A stretch of DNA of 64,000 nucleotides from Mucidula mucida. Taxonomy: Eukaryota > Basidiomycota > Agaricomycetes > Agaricales > Physalacriaceae. The translations under genes and the position numbers were made by a program. A model generated the notes under the pieces. The model was not told where the DNA came from. It did not search any database and was given only the letters and a program-made list of their open reading frames with translations. The stretch lies in contig JADNYV010000044.1 of NCBI GenBank assembly GCA_015501055.1, forward strand, positions 1 to 64,000. Reading direction: 5' to 3'. Positions 32,924-46,447 of this stretch are shown one piece after another; position 1 is the first letter of the stretch; every line of letters starts with the position of its first letter.

Positions 32924-34258
32924 GAACGCTCAACGTTCAATTACTTACAGACCCTTACTGCTTCACTTCGGACCGTTTCTGGTAGGCCTTTTCAGAGGCT
33001 TCTAGTTCAGAAACTCGGTCTCGTGTTTAAATGGTGCTTATGCTGCATGTCGTCTCGAATGTTCGCCACTTAAAGAAATGACCGGTGTACACGTCGTCAG
33101 GTTTGATTCTTATGATGTCGAGCGTCAGCTCCAATGCTTCTGCTGCCTCTCGCGGCACCTTATCGATGACGGCTCGGATCCTAAGCTTTCGTCATAAACC
33201 ATTCCAAAGTGATGTTTCCTATCTTGTCTATACCAGTTTCTCATGGTCCATGGATACGCCACTCTGGACCAAACCTTCACTTCGAGTTCCTACGTCTAGT
33301 GTTCGTTGATGATGTGCTACTATCTATAGCTTGAAGGACCTTGCATCTCTCATGGCGCCTCAAGCGACTTGACGATTCTCTCGTACCATCGATTGTCTAC
33401 ATATGCCGTACGCCAAGACTTCATCCATCTGGATTCTCGACGTTCTGAATTCAATCAATCTCGCCCCGGCCATTGTCACTCGCGTATCGGGGTGCACTTT
33501 CTCATGAACGTAGCACGAGAACTCGTTCGCATGATCTGACGCGTGCGTATCTTGAGGCGCTTCCATGCGCTTACCTTCTCTCGGGTGCGAATCTAATTCG
33601 CCACGCGTTGACAGTCGGCATTGTACGCTGAAACCACTGCGTCAGAAGAGGACTACATGTTGCCTTGTTCGTCTACAATCGAGCTTGGAATCCGTGTATA
33701 TCAAGGTCATGTAAATATACTGCCCACTTTGAAGCATGCAAATCACAACCATGACGTTAGGCGCAATCACTTGAGTACTCCGAGCTCTCCGAACTGGCGA
33801 TATGATACTAATAATAGACCACGCCAGGCCAATATTTTGTTGTCAAACTGTTCTGGCAGAATCTCGGCGTCAACAATACAGTCCTCATGCTTTGTGAGCA
33901 TTAGGCGCTTTTCGATGCCAAGGTCATCATGCTTCGCTTTTCTTCGCTCGTCCAAACGGATTTTTACTAACTGACTTCAAAATGACTTCAAAGATACGAA
34001 GGCGTTCTCCTCTCTTCTTTATCTAGCGAAGGGAATGTGACGTGGTTTCTATACCTCTGAAGGAACAGTATTTTGGTGATCAGTGAATACCGCATGAACT
34101 GATAATTGAATAGCAGTGACGAAGTTCCTTTATCTTCATTCTGCCCAAAAGATCTCGATTCCGCTGTCCACGCGATGGAATATGCTCCTCTACCCTCCTT
34201 GTCTATGCTGTCGCTTCTTTCCATGAGGTGGACCGGAAATTTGACGATAAGCTTGACG
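32924..34258. other. no supported gene
   Basis: About 1.3 kb with short frames on both strands, including a 117-codon plus frame at 33621 and a 102-codon minus frame at 34296. None has recognisable motifs or convincing splicing. Confidence 0.4.
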
Positions 34259-34266
34259 TATATAAT
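34259..34266 (+). promoter_or_regulatory. TATA-like element of M35 protease gene
   Basis: TATATAAT lies about 65-73 bp before the ATG at 34332, a normal distance for a strongly expressed secreted enzyme gene in filamentous fungi. Confidence 0.5.
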
Positions 34267-34331
34267 CCTCCTCAAGAGAGGATGAATGAACTTCAAGGGC
34301 TTTCCTTCTCATTGAACTGATCTCCTGCACA

Positions 34332-35803
34332 ATGTTCACCTCTCTCGTTGTCCTTGGCTTCGCCGCTGCTACTTTCGCTAGTCCATTCAAACGATTTGAC
34401 GGTCTCGTTGTGTCCTTGTCTGGGCCCGCTACGAACGTCAACTCAGTTGACGACCTGAAGTTTACAGCATCCGTAGCCAACACGGGAACAGATGATGTGA
34501 AGATCTTCAAGTACGGGACCATTTTGGACGACTTGTTGCCTACCAGGTCGTTTACAGTCACCAAGGACGGCGAACCCGTGCCGTTCACTGGTATCAAGGT
34601 AGATCCCTAAGGTCTTCTCGCTGTCTCATTCCGCCGCCGACTGATTTCTTCGTTAGCTCTCCGTTTCTTTGGAGGAGGCTGATGATTCCGCCTACGCCTT
34701 CATTCCGGCAGGCAAATCTGTCACTGTCGAACATGACGGTAAGGGCTTCTGGTTCTTATTGACACGCGTGTGGTTGATATGGCCCCATAGTTTCCACTTT
34801 GTTTGACTTCGGCTCCGTTGGCGAGGGAACTTTCACGTTCGCCCCCGTCGCCAACTTCCATGTCGCCAGCGCGGATGCAAGTATTATCAGCGAGGTTCAT
34901 ATGGACCGCGTCGAGGCTAGCGGCAACTCCGTAGATGTCTCTGTCTCTGGTGACCTGGCCAAGAGGGACCTCCACCAACGCAACAAGCGTGCCACAGACA
35001 TTTGCACGAACACTTCGCGTAGAAGCTTTATTGATGCTAGGTTTGTCGGGATCTGCAAGAGGAATAAGATGATTGATCAATGCGATGCAATATAGCTACA
35101 CTGAAGCGAAGTCTCTGGCATCCGGCGCTTCTTCTTACATCTCGAGCAATGGTGCCAACTCGCTTTTCGTCGCTTACTATGGCGCCAATTCGCAGTCCAC
35201 CATCCGCGGTGTTTTCAACAATGTCGCGAATGAGGCATCAAGCTCTCGCACGTGAGTCAAATCCTTTCTTCTCTAATCACTTCTGGGGGTGACGATGGGT
35301 TTTCACAGCCTGAGCTGCACAGATTCGTTCGGCGCTTGCACTAGCGGTGTTATCGCTTACACGGTCATCTCTACCACCAACGTTTGTGTCAATGCATTTC
35401 TTTATTTAGCAACGGTTGACTTAATTTCTATTCCGATCAGATTTACTACTGCAGCCTCTTCTTCAATGAAGTCCCTTCGACTAGCCTTTGCTCTGGAACG
35501 ACTGTGGCCTCTCGTAACGTTCGCGGAGGAACGACTCTTCACGAGGTACGCATGTAAAACTCGAGAAGACAGACTGAATCAATGATATCACCTCCTGCCA
35601 CTCCAGCTGACCCATGCCACATCGGGCACAGACGATGTTATTTACGGATGTGCTAGTGACCAGGCCTTGTCCGATGCTAACCAGCGCATTAACGCTGATA
35701 ACTACAACGTACGTCGGTTTCTACGGATGTATCCATCGTATTATCACTTACTCCCTTCTACTAGTGCTTCTCCACTCAGGTTTACGCTAACACTCGGTGC
35801 TAG
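34332..35803 (+). CDS. secreted M35 (deuterolysin / peptidyl-Lys type) metalloprotease
   Basis: Eight exons: 34332-34598, 34657-34739, 34792-35040, 35096-35251, 35309-35381, 35441-35545, 35607-35708 and 35765-35803. The protein has a signal peptide (MFTSLVVLGFAAATFAS), a propeptide ending near a KR site (NKRATD), and a catalytic domain. The zinc motif HELTH is split by an intron (HE/LTH) and followed by GTDDVIYGC, the third-ligand region of aspzincins. Cysteines at TDIC, LSC, FGAC, YYC, LC, YGC, CF and the last residue fit disulphide pairs of the family. It probably cleaves before Lys or acts broadly on extracellular protein for nitrogen supply. It sits next to a peroxidase gene, tail to tail. 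Confidence 0.92.
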
Positions 35804-36216
35804 GATGTTCACAGTGCTTTAGTTGAGAGAAGTCTTCCTGTGAAAATGGCGTGTATCACTAGTGTATCTAGGTTGAACCCATTAAAAGTTTCATTGTCGA
35901 TTGTTCGCCAAACTTTCCATGCAAGTACCGAGCCTATCCCTCACGTGGGCGTTCCATTGACAGGAAAGGTTTGACGAGGAAGTGCGCTGCCGATTGAGGC
36001 GACAAAGTGACCTCGTTCATTCATGAATAGGGAGAATAGGATCAAAGGGGCCTGGGAAAAAGCCGAGAGGTGGCACCGCCAGCTTAGCGGGAAGTATCTT
36101 GCTGACTTACAGCGACCAGACAAATCATGAAAACCCTTGGTATATTAACAATTACAAGCACAGATGAAGCATAAGTACTCTCGAGGTCAAGCGCCACCCT
36201 AGTCATCTTCATATGT

Positions 36217-37971
<1,755 letters not shown>

Positions 37972-38030
37972 TGCTTTTCAAGAAGAGATACCCGCTTGGA
38001 AGCTAAGGTCTTTCGGTCGTTCGCCCGCAT

Positions 38031-38040
38031 CTTTATAGCC
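38031..38040 (-). promoter_or_regulatory. TATA box of the manganese peroxidase gene
   Basis: On the minus strand GGCTATAAAG lies 60-70 bp before the start codon. An inverted CCAAT (plus-strand CCAAT at 38082-38086) lies about 45 bp further upstream. I could not find a convincing metal-response element close by. Confidence 0.55.
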
Positions 38041-40288
38041 AGAGCATTAGTACGTGAAGTATAAAAAGCACCAGGCGTTGCCCAATCAGCGCGTCAGCAT
38101 AGAAAATTCAGCGCTATAGTAAGCTATCGCGTTGTCGTCCTCACGCGTATGCCAAAAAAACACTGTCGTAGCACCAGATTGCTGGTAGCAGCGAGACGCG
38201 GCCAGGTACGTTCTAAATCCGGCATAGAGGCTGACGATCTTCTTGCGTGTCCAAGTCGGCGTATGAGTAGACCAGGAGGTCTGTATAGCTTCAAATTTTC
38301 CGTCGAAACGCAGAGTTTTGAACAGCATCGATCCCGTATGGCACGCTGGCATGTATAAGGAGTGTAGGAGCCTACCCAACACGAGCCAAAATGTCTATTA
38401 CAAGATTTAGAAATAGGGTCAAGTAATACCAACCATGGTGAGCTTGAACTTACTTTCCTACAGGAATGCCCACACCAGACAGACGGGAGATTTCCAGGGT
38501 TGTAAATAGTGGTGCAACACCATGAGGAAATTGTTTCGACGAGAATGATTATCGAGCACGGTAGACGGTGTTAGAAGAAACCACATGGGCGAGCAAGCAA
38601 GGGGTGAGAAAAGGAGTCGTGTTTTTTGTTCTCTATCAGCAGGGCCTGTTTCAACACCTAGCAAGGAAGCACGTCTAATGACGACTTTATGGTGTCGTAC
38701 CTTTGCAGCTTTTAAATTCGAGAGTGAGGCGTAGAACAGAATCAAGTATTGCAACCATGTAAGGCTGAGTTTTGACCGTGGGCTGGTACAAGTCTGTTGT
38801 ATGGCTGTGGTGGGAATCCAGAGATAATACGCATGCCGCTTCAACATTTTCAGCGTGCGTTTACCGCCGCTCGTGGAAACTGCTTCATTCCCGAACCAAC
38901 CGACGCGCCGCTTCCCACCCGATGCAATCAATCTGTCATGAATAAGCCTTGTGAACTCACACACCCACGTCGCGTGTAATGTACTCGCAACTTAATCCGA
39001 ATGCCGTTGAGAATGCAAGTGGATAGAGGGGACGCATCATGGTTCTAGATACAAAGCCTTAACCAATGGGTACCTTGTTATTGATGACAGTCATTGTACT
39101 GAACAGAACAGGTGCCCAGATAGGCGTAGAATTGGATGGAGAAGCGAATATAGTGCCTAATAGAGAATGCATCAGTCAAGATCACGAAGGTGCAGTCGAC
39201 TAGCGACCTCATCAGCGAGCCAGTCGTTCTCATGTACCAGTACGCTTGCCGTGTATTAGGCAGACACATCGTGAACCGTCAATATTCCAGTACACTCTAT
39301 TGGCGTTGATACGCTTCAATTCCTTGAGCGGGAAGTGTTAGATGGGCATGTCTGCGCTTTTGCGAGTATGAAGTGATTGAGAAGGATCCCGAGATGCTAT
39401 GCACAATTGTTGCGCTGTCATTCTGGGTACACGACTCCCCAGATCTCAGTCCAAATGTCCAAATAAAAAGACTCTGAGTGATTGGCGAAGTAATAACAGG
39501 AATTTGAGAAAATCAGTCTCTGCCACTAGTTATAGATAGTGCCGCAAAGACATATGTAAAAGAGAGACACACCAGATGTTATATGACGGGCTGTTTCCGT
39601 GGCCCCGATGGTATATTGTGTCCATTCCCCAGCTTTGAAAGTCTACATTGTCGTGATGGTTCTCATTCAGGAAGGAGTTCACGTGGCTTTCACTTCTCCT
39701 CTCTGCCCATCATGGTCACGCCCAATCAACAGAGCCACGGCCTCATACGGGCGCATACGGACGGAACAGCGACGATAGAATTCAGACATCAACGCCAACG
39801 CCACAGCGAAGCTCTTAGCAGCTGGACGACGAGACCGTTTCGACGCCGCTGCCAGTTGGATTTTAGTATGGCGTCGGCAACTGATGGGGAAGAAGGAGGA
39901 AGACAATGCACTTAGATAGACTGCTGCATTCAAAATCCGAGGTCCTTTCCCCTTCATTCAGTGAAATCGGGTATAGGCGTCCGTGCTTGATGTGCAAGGA
40001 GACCATTTAGCTTATGCCTGGAATGAAATAATCTGCTTGGACGTAGAATTTCTTTCATCCTTAGTCCTTAGTCTACGAGGTACGTTTATATCTGAGTGAA
40101 AGCAATCAACCATCTTACGATACGGACAGACACTTCCATCTTTCATCATGATCACCAGACATATTTTTACTCAACTCTCGCCTCATGTTCAGAATCACCG
40201 CTTAAAAGCCACGCGACGTTCCCATCGATGTCACGATAAATAGTATGTCTTGGATGTCGCCCTAGTCATCCTCTTGTGCGACGGTCTC
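38041..40288. other. long region without a supported gene
   Basis: A 168-residue minus-strand frame (38964-38458) is the longest. It could pair with a short upstream piece (MTVINNK near 39110) through a GT/AG intron, but the resulting protein has no recognisable domain and mixed codon use. The remainder, including 39270-40250, shows nothing. Confidence 0.4.
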
Positions 40289-41091
40289 ATGGGTTCTGAC
40301 CAGGAAACCTCCTTGCCTTCTCGGAGTCCTACCTTCTACTGGGACTTTGTAATCTTTAAAGTGCGTTATATTTCTCTTGGTTCATTCTCTCCGTTCACAT
40401 ACCGTCTAGGTCCAAGACAAGCTCTACAAAGTCCCCAAGCACGTCTTCGAGAAATCATCAGAGGTCTTTTCCGACATGTTCTCGATTCCACAGTCCGCGG
40501 ACGTAACAGTGCGAGAAGGAATATCGGACGAGCATCCTATTACGCTAACGTTAGTGGAAAGTACACACTTTGAGGCCCTCTTAAACGCGCTACTGGTCGA
40601 CACACGATAGTGAGCGATCCTTTAGCCTCTGCATGACCCTGTGCTTATAAGCGATCGGCAGTACGAATTACGCAGACGTGGGTCTGGGGCGACAACAATG
40701 GCTATGGGTTCTGGAACTCGCTAATATGTGGCGCATGGTGAACATGCGGCGGCTCGCCATCACGCAGCTCTCGAACATGAAGTTGACTGATGTCGACCGC
40801 ATTGTATATGGTCATAAACTCGCTGTCGCGGATTGGCTGTTGACGGGATATCGAGATATCGCCTCGCGCACTGTCGTCATCAATGCCGATGACGTGAAGC
40901 TTTTGGGGGTGAATGCCTGTTTGTTGATCTGGCAGGTACAGTTGAAGGCCTGGAATCAGGCGGGAGGATACAACTTCCAACCATCATTGAGACGGCTACT
41001 GACTGACACGTTCATGTCAAGCGTGAATGACGCGTATCAAAGAGGAATCAATTTGGGGGATCTTGAACGAAACCCTCGACCTGGCTTTTGA
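40289..41091 (+). CDS. BTB/POZ domain protein
   Basis: Exons 40289-40360, 40410-40609 and 40662-41091, about 235 residues. The start MGSDQETSLPSRSP is followed by FYWDFVIFK, then VQDKLYKVPKHVFEKSSEVF, HPITLTLVES, FEALLNALLVD, and, in the last exon, WLWVLELANMWRM, RRLAITQLSNM and a helical C-terminal part. The first intron splits the BTB core at the same place as in the other BTB genes of the window (before VQ or VE). No further domain is present. It converges on a minus-strand gene. Confidence 0.8.
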
Positions 41092-41233
41092 AAACACTGT
41101 TTCATGTTTAGTATGACGATACAAAGGGCTAGCTACATCTAAAATATACGCAGGTACACTCTTATACAAGGATTTCCACGGAAGTAATAGAAGGACAATT
41201 GACACGACACGGCGTGAAGTGTGATGACGATTA

Positions 41234-41837
41234 GACCTAAAGCAGTGTCGAGGAGATCCTAGCGAGGCGAGGGACGAGCCAATCACTCTCATAACACTGT
41301 CAAGGGAACCTACATTAGCTTCTTGGTTAAAAGAGGAAAAGGCCAACCCACCGTAGGGCACAGGTAGCAAGGCGGTCTCGTCTTCCTGACCCGTATCCAC
41401 CTCGTTGAATTCGTCGTAGCCTCCCAACTTGCGCAACCGCTACACCAGTGCAACAGCCTATGCTCCGGAATGAGCACCTCGACCTCCATAGCATGCCCAT
41501 TAACACCCCAGTTACGCAGAATAGCCGGATGCGCAGGACCCATATCCAGCAGGAACCCGAGGAGCGTCTGCCCGTCCTTCTCCCACCCAGACGCCGTCTC
41601 AAGATCGAACAAAAAGTGCGGATTGCCCAGCTTCAGGCCGCATTTCGCGCGCCCGCGACGCGTATTGAGGCGCGATATCTCGCGAGAGTCGGCAGTGGGG
41701 TAAGAACGAGCGAACAACAGGAACCAATCGCCGTTCGATTTGTGGCCGAGGGCCAAATCAAGGGTCAGCGATGGCGGAGTGAATTTGAACATCTCGGGGG
41801 TGTGCGTTTCGATGAACGGTGCCATTCTGGATCTCAT
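41234..41837 (-). CDS. unrecognised protein, frame change in the middle
   Basis: The first part runs from 41837 or just upstream and includes LALGHKSNGDWFLLFARSYP and GNPHFLFDLETASGWEKDG. A second frame continues as RKLGGYDEFNEVDTGQ and then FSSFNQEANVG. The two join if one T is added to the TT run at 41435-41436 (minus strand reading), otherwise the first frame ends at 41310. Codon use is gene-like on both sides. Upstream exon(s) and the 3' end are uncertain. No domain is recognised. Confidence 0.45.
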
Positions 41838-42384
41838 CGAAGACGGTAAAGCATTCTCTGCTCGAGTGGGTAGATGGTGGGCGGGGTAACAGTGGCCTTG
41901 GGACTAGAACGGCAGCGGGCTCGGAAGGAAGGCGGCATAATCATTACAGCAATACATTAGAGCGAGCGCGGAGTGGGTCGTACAGATTGGGAATGCGAGA
42001 CTACAGGTACACGAGTGCGATACGAACGTCCAAGAGATGCATGCAGATTAAAGAAAAGTATGTGTGATGTGTAGAGCCTAAATACTCGGGTAAGAAACTG
42101 CCGATACATTCGAGTTCAATTGTACTTGCCGGTTACAGTAGTATTCAAGCACGCATCCTGCGTGCAACACCCGGTATCTTTGAATACAGTTTGAGGAAGC
42201 GGCGGTAAATTGACCGCTGCTTGCGGTGGACTGGTATAGGAACGCTCCCTACAGATTCCTCTCCTTGACGGATGGCAAACAGCTCTTCTGGTTTGAACAA
42301 TAAGAAAGACTTTGGTCTGATTAGAGCACCAGAGCCGGATGCATTATAGAGGGTCTGAGATCGGGTTTAGATAAAGAAACCATT

Positions 42385-42789
42385 TCAAAGTGCTAGGGCT
42401 CTCACATCGTCTTCGAGCTCTTCTTCTTCGACGTAACTAAAAGAATCCGCATAGGTGTAGAACGACTCCACTCCGGGATCGTAAACGTCGAGGGACAAGG
42501 TGCACGGCGCTTCATCCTGTACCAGATCCGACCAGCACACGTGAGCAAAAGACGTTTTCGGGTGAAATAATAGTTCGGTATCCAGCGAACGAAGACATAT
42601 GTGGTCAAATGTCACTGAGAGGGAAGTAGGATCGAGGACTTCATGGAGAATGGTCTTCTGCTGGGGCGTTTCCAGAAAGTGCAGTCCCAATGTTTCACCC
42701 CAAGGAGGATAGGCGGAAATCACTTGATCGTCTACGGCCTCAGAACAAATGGCAGGTAAGACATTGATCTTCGAGAAGAGGGAGAACAT
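42385..42789 (-). CDS. acidic hypothetical protein, 134 aa
   Basis: A single frame starting MFSLFSKINVLPAICSEAVD. A mixed core ends in the acidic tail FSYVEEEELEDDVRALAL. A short in-frame peptide from 42857 might form an upstream exon. No family is recognised. Gene-like composition and isolation from other frames are the only support. Confidence 0.4.
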   Translation of the reverse strand: MFSLFSKINVLPAICSEAVDDQVISAYPPWGETLGLHFLETPQQKTILHEVLDPTSLSVTFDHICLRSLDTELLFHPKTSFAHVCWSDLVQDEAPCTLSLDVYDPGVESFYTYADSFSYVEEEELEDDVRALAL

Positions 42790-43186
42790 CAGACTTTGCT
42801 TGCCTCGGGTGACGTGAACTTTCTGAAGAGTTCGATCCTCTGAGAGGAGGGTATCATGTTAAGATCACGAACAGAGGAATGTCTGGAGGGGTGTCGCCTG
42901 CGAGCTGTCATTAGAGGCGTCGCGTCTCCATCTTATATACCGATGGGAGGTATCGGGCCATGCTCGGGTCTTGGGGAATCCTTTTGTTATCTTCGCGATC
43001 GTAACTTAAGAACTGGTCCTTCAATTGTCCATAGGTCCCCCGAAAAAGAAGCCACACGCGCGAAAATACAATTGTATTCCAGCAGCCACAATAATGCTCA
43101 AAAAGACAAAAGTGAGCTAGATCTGACACAACCTGGTCCCGTAGAAGATGAAAAGCCTAATGTACAGATGATGGCAACGACGGGGG

Positions 43187-44080
43187 TCAAGATGAAGATG
43201 GAGCCTGAGGAGTCACCGGTGTTAGCATTAGCACGCTTTTCCGGCGTAGCTTTTTGGTAAGACCCCGTGCACGCTCCATCAAGGACTCTTTACGAGTCAA
43301 AGAATTCGTCGAGCGTTGACTTCTGAGAGTATGCACGACCGTTCGCGTTCCAGGACCATCATCGCCGGGAGCATGCTCCGTAGTAGCTTCTTCCACCGAA
43401 ACGCCGATAACCATATTCGAGCTCGGGGTTCCCTGTACCACACTGGAGGAGCGTGCCCGGCCAAGCTTTCCCGACAGCAATCCGCCTACGGCGCGGGAGA
43501 TGGTGTTTTGCCGTCCGCCAATCTGGTGCATCTGGGTAACATGGTGCACGTCTTCGGTGTTTGCATCATCATCAGACAGATTGTCAGATGCCAACGAGTC
43601 GGCACTGTGATTCTAATACCAAATGAATGAATATCTAACTGATGGGGCTCGAGTTTCGTACTAACCTGGTAAATTGTGGAGTACGGTGAGAGAGATGGTG
43701 ATACCCGTCGCGGGGTAGGGGTAGTTATCGGTCGGGGAGTTGTGTCGATTATTTGGGTGAGGTGGTCGGAGAGCTGTCCGGACGTCAGTCATCTTCTTAT
43801 TCGGTAGAAGACTACATGTAAACACACCTGTCCAAAACGGGAGATGGACACGCTGCCTCTCCGACGTGCTTTCGCCTTTATTCTCAACGATGTCTCTGCG
43901 GAGTCTTCCCCTGAGTCGGCTTGCTTGACAGTGTTGAATTTCTCATCCTGGACGCGTCTCTCGGTTTCCTCTTCAACTTGTTGAAAGATCTGTATGCACA
44001 GCATATGTTTTCAGCCAATCTGAAGAATAAATGGGATAGCGGAGACGCACCTTCTCTAGGGATTCCGGACAGGCAGACAT
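43187..44080 (-). CDS. Ser-rich basic hypothetical protein with coiled-coil start
   Basis: Four exons. The first begins MSACPESLEK (44080). The second begins IFQQVEEETERRVQDEKF and contains the basic patch RIKAKARRRGSVSISRFGQ. The third is LSDHLTQIID to YSTIYQ. The last begins NHSADSLASDN and ends TPVTPQAPSSS at 43187. Three clean introns keep the frame. The protein is about 240 residues, with a short charged helix at the start, a nuclear-localisation-like patch, a Ser/Thr-rich middle and a second basic patch (RARGLTKKLRRK). The function is not recognised. Confidence 0.6.
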
Positions 44081-44755
44081 ATTCAATGGTCGGCGAAGGT
44101 GTAACGCGTCGCGAGAACGTTGGAGACGGTAGGCAGAAGGTGGTGGGAATGGTGGGAACGTGGAAGATGGGAGCAAAGAAATCACCGCAACTTAACCCAA
44201 ATGCTGTTCATCTTCCGCCAGTACGTACTTTCTCACCCCCGACTTTTTTTCAAAAAGGGTGAGCCTTACCTAATGGCACGTGGAAGGCGGCCTCCCTAAG
44301 GGTGGTCCTGATGCCAATATTCGGATTCGGATGGTCCCTTCTAGTCCAACTGTCCAATAGCAATTGCAAGCGCTCTCCAGTTGTTCTCAATCTTCTAATA
44401 CTCTCATGACTGAGCGCACTCCTATAGGCTATCGTCCGTATGCAGAACGATATCCACCTTATGAGGAAGGATCTCATAATGCTCTCACCCCCCAAAAGGA
44501 AGCCTGAAAGTTGGTCGAGCGCATGGTGAAGCTGACCCCACGCTGGCGACGTGAGAGCAAACTCTGATCGCTTTGATAAGCCATTTTCGGACTTACCGCC
44601 AGAATATGACGGTTATGGGAAGGGTGGTGTGGCGGAAATGACACACGCGGTCCTCCAATACTGTCATGATCGTAAGCCCGAAATCCTAGTTCAGACGTTC
44701 CCGATGGTCATCAGGACTTGTTCATATTCATACTACCTCTAGAGCAATTTAAATT
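44081..44755. other. spacer, no supported gene
   Basis: Frames are short and unsupported. A 113-codon plus frame at 43921-44262 is mainly antisense to the gene on the left. Confidence 0.4.
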
Positions 44756-45821
44756 TTAGAAGGTTGCTTCGAAGCACAGGGATTTATGAGCTGCCCATGC
44801 TTGCTTTTGATGGCCCGTTCCGCACTACAAATTGAACGCTCAGAATAGAGCAGAAAAGATGCGGTGATAGTACTCACATATACAGCGACTTTGCATCTAA
44901 ACATGAACTCATGAGTAAAGTTGATAGTATGCAATGTAGTTGACGCACTTTGAACATTGCAGCATAACACTACCATCGCTTTGAACCTTACGCCCACAGC
45001 CGGGAGCGCCGCACTCTTTCAAACCCTTCTCTAGTGACGCCTTCACCATTCCCTGCATTTCACGAGACTCGCTAGAGGCTCATATCAGTGGCATCCTCAA
45101 CAATTCAGGCTAAAACTGACGTGTCGTTCTCCAATATCATGAGGCATCGCTCGCACGTCTCAACGGCAAAAACTGGAGGCATCGTTCTTACCCACTGGAG
45201 TATCTGGTCGTACAACTTCTTTTGATCATCCGCAGGGATGTCGTCGACGCCTTGCAGAACGAGCAGGGTTGATAATAATTGGCCCAATTCGGCAATTTCC
45301 GTGTCCGCAACGGTTTGCGGATTGAACGTGTCCTTTCCTTCTAGGATGCGTTTGACTTGCAGAGCTGCGAGACCAGCACCGGCTGGGGAGTTGATGAAGC
45401 GAACGAAGTACGGCCTAGAAGGCGAATATGATGAATGGCATGCACGTGTAAAGGCGCGTCTGTGGTGCCTCACGTAAAGGTAATATTGTTCAGTATGAGT
45501 GCGGCTACGCCGAGGACAGCATCGCTAGCCCTGTACTTTTCGACGAGTGCAGGCAAATATTTAGCGGTGAACTCGCTAAACATGTCTGTAAGTACTACTC
45601 ATGATCTGATCTAAGAGACATACACGAACTGGTAGATCTTGTATTGTTCCGGACGAGGCATAGCTTGCACAATTCCGAGCTGTTGGAGATCGATTTTGAG
45701 CAGCAACTCCAGAAGATCGAGTCGATGAGCGCATTGCTACCTGCATGTGCAGCAGTTGCGAAGATCCTTCATGTCCTTCAATTAGTCCTGATGATGCCAA
45801 CAAGTTTTCGATGATGGTCAT
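44756..45821 (-). CDS. MYND zinc-finger protein
   Basis: Starts at 45821 with MTIIENLLASSGLIEG. It continues with a helical region (LLLKIDLQQLGIVQAMPRP, later FSEFTAKYLPALVEKY and LQWVRTMPPVFAVETCER). At the C-terminus is a complete MYND finger spread over three exons: ECGAPGCGRKVQSDG, MLQCSK/CKVAVY/CGTGHQKQAWAAH and SLC, ending CFEATF at 44756. The Cys/His pattern C-C-C-C-C-C-H-C is intact. Near the start the frame needs one extra G (45766) and one extra T (45705), both in short runs, to be continuous. MYND fingers bind partner proteins. Its first exon and promoter are duplicated near 15.2 kb. Confidence 0.75.
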
Positions 45822-46198
45822 GTCGAATAAGTTTATCAGTGAGAGCTGCGAAGATCTCCCACGCACCATATATAGACAGATGTACATCACGTGTTCGCGA
45901 ATCTCTCGATGAAGACTTAGACCACCTCGGATCTACCATGCGCGAAAAGTGGGAAAGAGATTCCACGTATTATTGGGATAGCGTAGTATTTCTGGAATGT
46001 CTCTCCACGGTTACTATGGCGTCGTTCTCACGCGTCTCTGATAGGTCGAGAACCGACTTTATAAAGTTCCCCGTTATTTCTTTGCAAACTACTCAGAGAT
46101 TTTTGCATCGACATTCGACCTTCCTCAGGGAAGTTCTGTCCCCGAAGGACAATCCGACGATAATCCGTTTGAGCTACATGGCTTGACGTGCTCCGAGT
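45706..46198 (-). repeat. inverted segmental duplication, copy B
   Basis: Reverse-complement match of 14859-15338, about 490 bp. It covers the MYND first exon, the divergent promoter and two BTB exons. Similarity ends sharply at both sides. Confidence 0.85.
45911..46198 (+). pseudogene. truncated BTB gene copy
   Basis: It carries KWERDSTYYWDSVVFL, the same intron as the gene at 15 kb, and the exon for VENRLYKVPRYFFANYSEIF, then stops after LTCSE with an immediate TGA. The second half of the BTB gene is absent. The start region is also out of frame relative to the intact copy. Confidence 0.8.
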
Positions 46199-46447
46199 GA
46201 TGTGAACTGGCGCTGGTGTGGCAATCTTCTCGGAAACCGTCTCGTCTGTTCAATGTGTCATTGGACACGCCCACCGTCATCGACACTAGTCACTAGGTTC
46301 CTCGTCCAAAGGATTCGTGTATGTGACACCTAGCTATAGATACACAATGAGCGCTACAACCTCGCAATTCATTACAACAAACAATGAAGCAGTAGTCATA
46401 CACATTATAATGTACACTGAATAACCAATAATGTTGTGTACCGCGTC

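Noticed and set aside
38458..38964. 168-codon minus-strand frame
   Set aside because: No recognised domain and mixed codon use. A possible upstream exon adds nothing conserved.
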